This document shows, piece after piece, positions 56,399 to 64,000 of a DNA stretch of 64,000 nt. Each line of letters starts with the position of its first letter. The first letter of the stretch is position 1. Position numbers and translations under genes: made by a program. The notes below the pieces were generated by a model, which made no database searches, had not been told where the DNA came from, and saw only the letters and a program-made list of their open reading frames with translations. The stretch is from Arbacia lixula (taxonomy: Eukaryota; Echinodermata; Echinoidea; Arbacioida; Arbaciidae), in assembly GCA_963669155.1 (NCBI GenBank), contig OZ022581.1, positions 3,917,129-3,981,128 on the forward strand, read 5' to 3'.

Positions 56399-58726
56399 AT
56401 GGCCACCCCGCATGAAGTCGACGATTTCCATGATTCACAGCAGTGGTGTCCCCTGTGTTCAGAACGCATAACTGACCCAAAGATCTTGCAATGTTTGCAC
56501 AGTTTTTGCCGACCATGCTTAGAGAAACGCGTTGCAGAACCCGATCGTATCAAATGCCCAGTTTGCATGCATGAAACATCCCTGGGGGACATGGGGCTAG
56601 ATGGCCTAACATCAAGCATATTGATTAATAACATTCTGGATGTGGTGAGCAGTCACGATGATGACTTGGATGGGCGGATGTTTCCTGAAAGTCTGCATGG
56701 TCAGAGACGGCAATGCAGTTCGTGCGAAGAGGGACAGTTTGCCACAAGAGTCTGCAAAGATTGTAATGAAGTCCTTTGCGAGAGCTGTGTGCTGGCTCAT
56801 CAACGGGTACGCCTCACCAAAGATCACACCATTGTCTACTTGGAAGGCATCAATGGTAGCCGTCACACAGCAAAGCTCCCATTGCTCTTCAACCAATACC
56901 ACCAGTATCAGCAACCAAAGATGCAGCCCGTCTCCGATCGGCCTCCAAGCTACTGTGACATTCACAAGGAGATGCTTCGCCTGTACTGCGACACGTGCTA
57001 CAAGGCGATCTGTCGAGAATGCACCATGGTGGAGCACAGTGGCCACAGCGTAGTCTACCTCCAGGATGCTGTTCAGGACAGCAAGGCCCTGACCATGCGG
57101 ATGCTGAACGATGCCAAGGCCAGCTCCAGGGCCCTTCAGGAGAGCCTTGCCCACACACAAGCCATGGCGGAGAGAGTGGAGCTCAAGTGTCAAACTGTTG
57201 CTACCGAAGTTCGCACCAACATCCGGAGGCACAAGATGGGTCTGGAGGAGCGTGAGCGGGACCTGCTGAGGAAAGTGGAAGTCATCCGCCAAGTGAAATG
57301 CAAATCCCTGCATTCTCAAGCAGATGATATCCAGCAGGCTATGGAGAGCTTGAATGACTGTATGGAGTGTGTGGGGAAAGCGCTTGAATCGGGCACCGAT
57401 GTGGATGTCTTGAAGACCAAAGAGAAGATTGTATCAGAGATGAGGACCCTTAAAAGTCTTAGAGGTTATCTGCAACCGCAGGAGGATGACAGCATTTTCT
57501 TCACTCCGCCAGATAGTGTCCTCCATACTGCCATTTTGTCTATGGGTTACATCAGTAGCAGTGCATATCCCCCCAACTGCTACGCATCCGGTGACGGGCT
57601 GAAGCGGGCTCTCGTTGGCAAGATTGCTACCTTCATGGTTCATTCCAAAGATCACAACAATGAACCAAGGTGTGTAGGAGGAGAGATTCTGGAGGTTACT
57701 ATGCGCGGTCCAGATGGTATTCTGTATCCAGCAGAAGTCATTGATCAGCAGAATGGTACCTACCTGGCAAGCTATAGGCCGACTCTTGAGGGGCAGCACT
57801 ACCTGTCGGTAACCATCAAAGGCAAGAACATCATGGACAGCCCATTTGTCGTTACTGCCCGCAATTCCCGCAACTTCACTACCATTGGTCCAGCCCTCAT
57901 GTCCTTTGGTACTGAGGGAGAAGGAGAAGGCCAGCTGTGTCGACCATGGGGTATAGCTGTCGACAGCGAGGGGCGCATCATTGTAGCAGATCGGAGTAAC
58001 AACCGCATCCAGATTTTCAAGGCTGATGGCTCTTTCAGTCACAAATTTGGATCCCCTGGTACCCGCAACGGGCAGTTTGATCGTCCAGCAGGAGTGGCTG
58101 TTAATTGTGAAGGCAATGTCGTTGTTGCTGACAAAGATAATCATCGATGTCAAGTGTTCACCATGCAGGGCCAGTTTCTCTTCAAATTTGGAGAGAAAGG
58201 TAGTAAGAGCGGGCAGTTCAACTATCCATGGGATGTTGCCATCAACAGCACTGGGAAAATCCTAGTGTCTGACACCAGGAATCACAGAATCCAGCAGTTC
58301 AGCCCAGATGGCACCTTCCTCAACAAATTTGGGTTTGAGGGTGCCCTGTGGAAGCACTTTGATTCGCCCCGAGGCGTGGCCTACAACAACGATGGGCACA
58401 TCGTAACAACGGATTTCAACAACCACCGTCTGGTAGTCATCCATTCCGACTTCCAGTCTGCTCAGTATCTTGGCTCTGAGGGAACCAACAATGGGCAGTT
58501 TCTGCGACCTCAAGGAGTGGCTGTTGACCAGGAAGGCTACATCATTGTTGCGGATTCCCGCAATCACCGCATCCAGGTGTTCCAACCGAATGGCAGTTTC
58601 CTGTGTAAGTTTGGTATGCCTGGTACAGGGTCGGGACAGCTCGATAGGCCATCTGGCATTTGTGTGTCGCCAGATGGTGTCATTCTTGTGGTTGACTTCG
58701 GTAACAACCGTGTGCAAGCATTCTGA
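56399..58726 (+). CDS. TRIM71: TRIM71/LIN-41, RING-type E3 ligase and RNA-binding NHL protein
   Basis: 775 residues from the ATG at 56399 (MATPHEVDDFHD), all in one exon. Order: RING at about 17-56 (CPLC...CLHSFCRPC...CPVC), B-box 1 at ~103-142, B-box 2 at ~183-220, coiled coil ~225-350, filamin-type Ig domain ~395-495, then six NHL repeats to the end (for example GQFNYPWDVAINS, FEGALWKHFDSPRGVAY, GQFLRPQGVAVDQEG). The NHL part is close to human TRIM71, and the full architecture separates it from TRIM2/3, which lack B-box 1. Known roles in the family: binding and repressing mRNAs through the NHL propeller and timing developmental transitions downstream of let-7. Human TRIM71 is about 868 residues. 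The frame stays open for ten codons upstream without ATG, and a possible acceptor (ATACCAG, 56355) suggests a spliced 5' leader. Confidence 0.96.
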   Translation: MATPHEVDDFHDSQQWCPLCSERITDPKILQCLHSFCRPCLEKRVAEPDRIKCPVCMHETSLGDMGLDGLTSSILINNILDVVSSHDDDLDGRMFPESLHGQRRQCSSCEEGQFATRVCKDCNEVLCESCVLAHQRVRLTKDHTIVYLEGINGSRHTAKLPLLFNQYHQYQQPKMQPVSDRPPSYCDIHKEMLRLYCDTCYKAICRECTMVEHSGHSVVYLQDAVQDSKALTMRMLNDAKASSRALQESLAHTQAMAERVELKCQTVATEVRTNIRRHKMGLEERERDLLRKVEVIRQVKCKSLHSQADDIQQAMESLNDCMECVGKALESGTDVDVLKTKEKIVSEMRTLKSLRGYLQPQEDDSIFFTPPDSVLHTAILSMGYISSSAYPPNCYASGDGLKRALVGKIATFMVHSKDHNNEPRCVGGEILEVTMRGPDGILYPAEVIDQQNGTYLASYRPTLEGQHYLSVTIKGKNIMDSPFVVTARNSRNFTTIGPALMSFGTEGEGEGQLCRPWGIAVDSEGRIIVADRSNNRIQIFKADGSFSHKFGSPGTRNGQFDRPAGVAVNCEGNVVVADKDNHRCQVFTMQGQFLFKFGEKGSKSGQFNYPWDVAINSTGKILVSDTRNHRIQQFSPDGTFLNKFGFEGALWKHFDSPRGVAYNNDGHIVTTDFNNHRLVVIHSDFQSAQYLGSEGTNNGQFLRPQGVAVDQEGYIIVADSRNHRIQVFQPNGSFLCKFGMPGTGSGQLDRPSGICVSPDGVILVVDFGNNRVQAF

Positions 58727-60692
58727 AGTGATTTATATACGGGTAATTATAGAATGTAGGCCTTTTGTGTTACAAGGGCAGGAATGCTTTATTGGCGGAT
58801 GATTCTGGTCCATTTATATCCCCACATTCATTTGCATATGCCTGTAGCACTCTAAAAATGAAATTGTTGTGTTTCTGTGTGTAAATTAAATGCTCTAAGC
58901 AAGATGTTTAACATTTTTCTGTCATTGAAACTGCCAAGCTGGCAAGCTTTCATTGGCAAATCTATGCGGGTACTGAAAGATGAATAAAATTTGTTATTTT
59001 TCTGCTGTTTTTTCCCTATTTACAATCAAATTGTGCAGGTGTTGTGGTGTTATGCAAGTGATTGTTGGGATTGCCAGTTGACAATGTACTTTGAAACATT
59101 TTATGCTCACCATGCTGAGATGCATTTTTTCTTTATTGCACCAAAAATTGTGATCATTTTAATCCTGCGATAGCTCACCAAAATACACTGAAACAACTGA
59201 AGTATTATAGGAAAGTCTACATTAATCTCAAGCCTAACTTTTTCTGCAGTATGTCAAAGTTACTTCAATCACACATGACCTAATAAATACATGTTTGTGG
59301 TCTACCCCATACTTTGATAGAAATCCAGGAATGATATTCCATTTGCATATCAATTAATTCATATATTGAGATAACTTCTGGAAAACAATATATCCCTTGA
59401 GCCCAGGCTTATGAAAGCAGGAATTTACAATTGATTGATAATTTTGTTACCCAGTTCATGAAATGTAACTGAGATTTTAACAGAATACATCACAAAGCGA
59501 ATATATCCTGTTTACCAAAAACCACCAAGCTCTTATAATGCTTGAAATCAATGTCCATGTTAAAAAGCTATAAAAGGGTTTTTTTTATGAACATTTATAG
59601 GCATAATTTTATAGGCAATAATACTCAAGCTTCTTTTACTCAATCACACTTACAACTGAATCAATACCATGCCTGGATCATTTGAAATTGTTCAAACTGT
59701 AAACACTCTTCAGTGATTGTTGTCACTTGTCATTGTATAATGTAACATTAATATTTACATCAATTCAAGAGGTAATTTTTACAATCAATGTACAGTTAAT
59801 GTTTTTCTCTTTTTTTAGAAGGAACGCATGAAAGACTGTACGTCTTTTGTGGTGTGGAACCTCAATTGTTCCGTCATAACCTGAATATGTGCTGATATAT
59901 ATTTAAGTTGTATACCTAAGGAGAAGGGAGACTACAATACAAGTTTTATATAAAGAATTCGCCATATACTGTACACAGGTTCGTTATTCGTGGGCGAAGT
60001 TGCTAAGCAATATGCTTTTGACTATGATACAATTCAACAAAAAAACATGTATATCATCTTTGTAAACAAAGTGCTGTGCACTGACCGTTGCGTTTTTTAA
60101 AATCTCAAAGTTGATTTGTGTGAAATGAAAAAGACGTGGGTGCCTAGGTTGAGTTCACCTTTTGATAAGGTCAGTGCCATGAAAGTCCCCCTTCAATAAC
60201 ACCTACCCACCTCGTATAATGCATGTCACCCATGGAACTATTTCAATATATGTCGGTCTTGAAGTATGCTGTGAAGGTTTTCTCGCATGTAATGCAATAG
60301 TACACCATAATATATTTGTTATCACAATTGCCTAAGACAACAACTGAAGTTCATTTAATAACTAAAGTTAGCCGTTTATAACAGTGTGTCAGGTCAGGTT
60401 TACGCAAGTTGCCACTCCTCAAATGTACGCATATACCTCAGTTCTTATTGAAATGTATAATCCAGCAATCTTCTGCCAAAAGAGTAAGCAGTTTTAATTT
60501 CTTCCTGCTGAGAGAAATCGCTTTACCTAAATGAGTACGAAAACAATGAAATATAAATAAAACTCGTTATGTGCACGGTTGGAAAGAGAGAGAGAGACCC
60601 TTTTGCCTGACTGACACACTGTGCGTTTCATGTAATGTGTAGTTTGGTTGTAAGTAGTTGATATCTCCCACTATAATGGCTGCGCTCAGTAT

Positions 60693-60700
60693 CTACCTCA
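60693..60700 (+). promoter_or_regulatory. let-7 target site 1 (8-mer CTACCTCA)
   Basis: Perfect match to let-7 positions 2-8 plus A1. Upstream ACTATA (60670-60675) could pair with the let-7 3' end (positions 16-21). Confidence 0.8.
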
Positions 60701-60720
60701 ATGTTTAAAAATGGTGTGCT

Positions 60721-60728
60721 CTACCTCA
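60721..60728 (+). promoter_or_regulatory. let-7 target site 2 (8-mer CTACCTCA)
   Basis: Identical 8-mer 28 nt downstream of site 1 and about 115 nt before the AATAAA at 60841. A weaker 7-mer (TACCTCA) is at 60434-60440. Confidence 0.8.
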
Positions 60729-60840
60729 GAAGACAGGATGGTGTCAGGCGTGGGGAGAGGTCTCTTGCATCCACATCTCAGGTTGATCAACAAAGTGATT
60801 GTAAATTGCTTTTAAAACTTGCATGTCTACTTTAATGTTC

Positions 60841-60846
60841 AATAAA
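60841..60846 (+). terminator. Candidate distal TRIM71 poly(A) signal
   Basis: AATAAA followed within 10 bases by a run of ten A. Confidence 0.5.
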
Positions 60847-60866
60847 CTGTAAAAAAAAAATGTGAA

Positions 60867-63800
60867 GAAGACGAAAAAACAGTTTTAACGTGTATCATGA
60901 TATTTGCAGCTGCCAGTATTTTTCTTGTATTATTCAGCGGGCTCCATGTGCGAAGCATTTTGTTGCCAAAGCTCTGATCTGAAAGCGATTGATTAAAGTT
61001 ATTAATGCAAGCATTTGTGGAGAAGTTCATTTAGCAGATAGCGTGTGAGTAATTGTACAGTAGTCTAGTGGATATTTAGCCAGAATTAGTATTTCATATT
61101 GTGTGTTTAAGAGAAAACAGGTATCTTTGTCTTATTTTGTTGCTTATTTTTTTAATACTCCTGGGCATTATTTGAAAGATTTTGGGCTATAATCTGCAGA
61201 AATTTCAGAAGACTTAATTAATGTATGAAATTCATGTTCTTTTATATGTGCTTTTGTATTATAGCTTCAGGCCAGTATATTGCAATTATACTTTCTTCTT
61301 TTGCACACTTGTTCTTTTTTTTTTTGTAATCTCAGGAATATTAATTGTACCTTCGATGAAAAGTTCATGCAACACAACAGTTTTATCACAACTATTTCAT
61401 TTATGTGGCCAAAGGTATATCCTAGCATATAATCCGTAAAGTATTCCAAAGTTTATCTGAAGTTAAAGGGGAGACGAAGTAAACCAATAATCTAGCTCAA
61501 GAGCGTCCTATTGCATTCTGCGTCCAATCCATACAATTTCCTCAAAGATTATGGCCAATAATCACAAATTGAAAACCATTGTTGTGTGTTGATTTTTGAA
61601 AATCTACTAACGGGTGGCACTAGATCATGGTGCATGGTGCATGGTATGAAACATCGATGGCTACTTACATGTTCAAACAGCTTTCCACTACATGTATGAC
61701 TGAGGATCTTTGAGCAAAAGAGCTTAAATATGTCAAAACTGGTATTAATAGTTAACCTCATATACCTCATAGACATTCTCTGCAGTCTTGGGGCACATTT
61801 GCATGGAATTTAAAATTCCTTCAAATTCATCACCATTAAAAGAGAAAAACATTAAAAACAAGTTAATTTTCTTTAGAGAAAATCAGTGTTAAATTGGTGA
61901 ATGTTTCAGGTAAAACAAATGATAAGTTATGAAGAAAAATAATCTTTCATCTCTAGTCATGAAGACGTTAATAAGATTTACAGGTGCATTCTGGATTATT
62001 GAGCTCATGAGATGCAAACTTTAGCCCCTCTAAGAACACAAACCCCCCTTGTTTTCTGGTTTCTTCTTATGTCGGGTATAATGCATAGCATGGTTCAGGG
62101 TTCTTTTTTCATGATATCAGGATTGGAAAGCAGCCCTGCCCCAAATTCAACCAAATAAATTGTTTCTTTATGTTCAAGGACAAAAAGTATGGTGTACAAT
62201 GTATGTGCATGTATTGAGTCACAAACAGTGTATTGCCACTTCAGTTTTTCTTCTCTTTGGGATAACTAGGATTAGAGTTAATGAGCTATGGAAGCTCCCA
62301 GGGCTTTTGATAAACAATAATATTTTTTATAAAAGATTTCTTCAACAGTCCTGCTTCTCTCATGATTTTTTTCACTCACATCTACTTCTCATAAAGGTTT
62401 CGTTTCCCTTTGATGATAATGATGTGTGATAGCTTCTGCATAAATTAACTGCCAATGCATGTAATTAACTTCAAAGCTTCAACACCGAGTGATGATTTGC
62501 AAACTGATGCATGATTTAATGCATTTCCATATTTGATATTTAACTATTACACATGAACGTTAATTTATTTTGTTTTTTTATTTCATGTTTTATTCAACTA
62601 TAGTTGTCTTTTCAGTCTCCAAGGCTGCTATTTAAAAAAAAACCCTGGGATTAAAAAATATCACATTGAACAGTGTATAACTATGTATACCAAACAATAT
62701 AACGAATAATGAGTGATGTACAAGTATCTATGATATAGGTTTCGTTACCAGGTTTGTTTCCATATGAAATGTACTATTACATGTACATGTACATTTCCAA
62801 CTTGAAAGATAATACTTCCCAAGCACTGTATTTGCAAAGAGTGCTCATTCAATTAGATTTTCACCATGGTAAATATTACCATTTTTATGCGATGTGGAAA
62901 AAACAAGACTTAAATGATCGCCTATTTGTTCACTCTTTATGAATGCAAACAAGCAAACAAAACACATCAGCAAACAGAATGTATGTGATAGTGCTATACC
63001 CATTTTTAATAAACAGCAACTGGATTTAACTATTTAGGCATATAGAATTAATTCATCTGGAAAAAAATTGTAATTGGATTCATTTCTCGTTCATGCGCTA
63101 ACATTATTATCAATATCATTACATGTACATTATGAGCACACCTATTGTCCTTATACTATGACTTACAAAACCATGGAGGGAGATTACGTGTACTTCATGT
63201 GAAGTGAAAACAAACTGTTTTATATTCTATTCACGCTGTTTAACCCAGAAGGGAGTATTTGTGAGGGCTTCTTTTAAGACCAAGCTTTGAGAAACGATAA
63301 CACTGAACCATGCTACCCATTATGATCTTATTATCTTACAGATGTAATATTCATTCTTCAAGAAAAGCACATCTCTGTAAAGTGTTCTTTACCAATATCT
63401 TCATTCGTAGAAAGGACAACATTTTTTCCATCCACTTATCGCATATCAATGTAATAAGGGGCTGATTGATATCAGAACTGAAGCGTAAAATGGACATAGA
63501 AATTTAATGCAGCCATCTAATGGTATGCAAATCATTATATTTGTGCTTATATTTTTACATATATTTTACAAGTGGCATTATCATGAAGAACCAAATAGTT
63601 ATGGGGGGTTTTACCATTGTTTCTCTCTACCTCTTTAGTTTAGTTCATAGAAATATCAATCATTAGATAATTATGTTACACTTTTAAGTACATTTTTTAT
63701 TCCCATGGGGTAATATTATAAAGCTGTGTAAAACCAGGGAGGGGTCTCAACTCCCACCTCCCTGGTAAAACAAAGGTTGAACAACATTGCAGTAAGAGAG

Positions 63801-64000
63801 GAAGAACGTGGCCTGAGTAGTTCATGCTAATATCCAGTTTGGAATTGATTTCAATTTTTGGTTAATGTCCGAGAAAGAAATTATATAAAATAGTAATGAT
63901 TGTGTAATGACTACATCAGTATGCATGCTTATGGATAGACTTTATCACATGCAATTCCTTTCTGGTGCGAATAATCTTAATATTTAATTCTGCGTGTTCT
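60867..64000. other. Region downstream of TRIM71
   Basis: No coding exon, RNA gene or clear element recognised. Bases 61464-61810 resemble repeat-like sequence at 29086-29270. The remainder is AT-rich and featureless to inspection. Confidence 0.4.

Larger units (their letters stand above)
58727..60866 (+). other. TRIM71 3' UTR
   Basis: AT-rich, non-coding. AATAAA signals at 58983-58988, 60556-60561 and 60841-60846, the last followed by an A-run. A long form ending near 60866 would contain two 8-mer let-7 sites and one 7-mer; the short form ending near 59000 would lack them. Confidence 0.7.

Noticed and set aside
56612..58717. Long minus-strand frames opposite TRIM71 (up to 239 residues)
   Set aside because: Antisense shadows of a strongly conserved coding sequence; no family resemblance.
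61763..61769. Additional let-7 7-mer (TACCTCA), and CTACCTC at 63627-63633
   Set aside because: Probably beyond the TRIM71 transcript end near 60866, and expected by chance at this length.

Overview
This looks like about 64 kb of an invertebrate deuterostome genome, most likely amphioxus (Branchiostoma). The evidence is spliced genes with GT-AG introns of roughly 0.2-3 kb, deeply conserved metazoan genes, very many short palindromic DNA elements, and minisatellites sitting exactly on exon-intron borders. From memory, not checked, amphioxus Adh introns were reported to carry minisatellites of that kind. The species call is inference; a sea urchin or hemichordate is not excluded. Nothing here is bacterial or viral.

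Layout. (1) 1096-10413, + strand: seven exons of a ZNF236 orthologue whose 5' end lies outside the window. They give at least 1,901 residues with 30 C2H2 zinc fingers. (2) 16808-37607, - strand, convergent with it: a complete 15-coding-exon gene for AMFR/gp78, the ER membrane ubiquitin ligase. All exon phases agree and sum to exactly 900 codons. (3) 37.6-45.7 kb: no recognisable gene, but mobile elements, foldback repeats and microsatellites. (4) 45756-48581, + strand: a three-exon gene for a small secreted protein with one SRCR domain and a probable GPI-anchor tail. Its first intron holds a 200-bp assembly gap. (5) 48.6-56.4 kb: gene-poor, with a retrotransposon relic and one doubtful terminal exon. 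(6) 56399-58726, + strand: TRIM71/LIN-41 with its whole coding region in one exon, then a 3' UTR of about 2.1 kb with two 8-mer let-7 seed matches 28 nt apart near its end.

The genes are not an operon, and I see no functional link beyond two of them (AMFR and TRIM71) being RING-type ubiquitin ligases.

The most unusual signal is in the tandem repeats. In AMFR, the last ~35 nt of exon 11 and its splice donor are repeated ten more times down the intron. The acceptor edge of exon 3 is repeated three more times upstream of itself. Exon 7 abuts a third array. In ZNF236 the 52 bp encoding the protein's C-terminus and stop codon start a tandem array running into the 3' UTR. Together these suggest that exon edges seed minisatellites in this genome.
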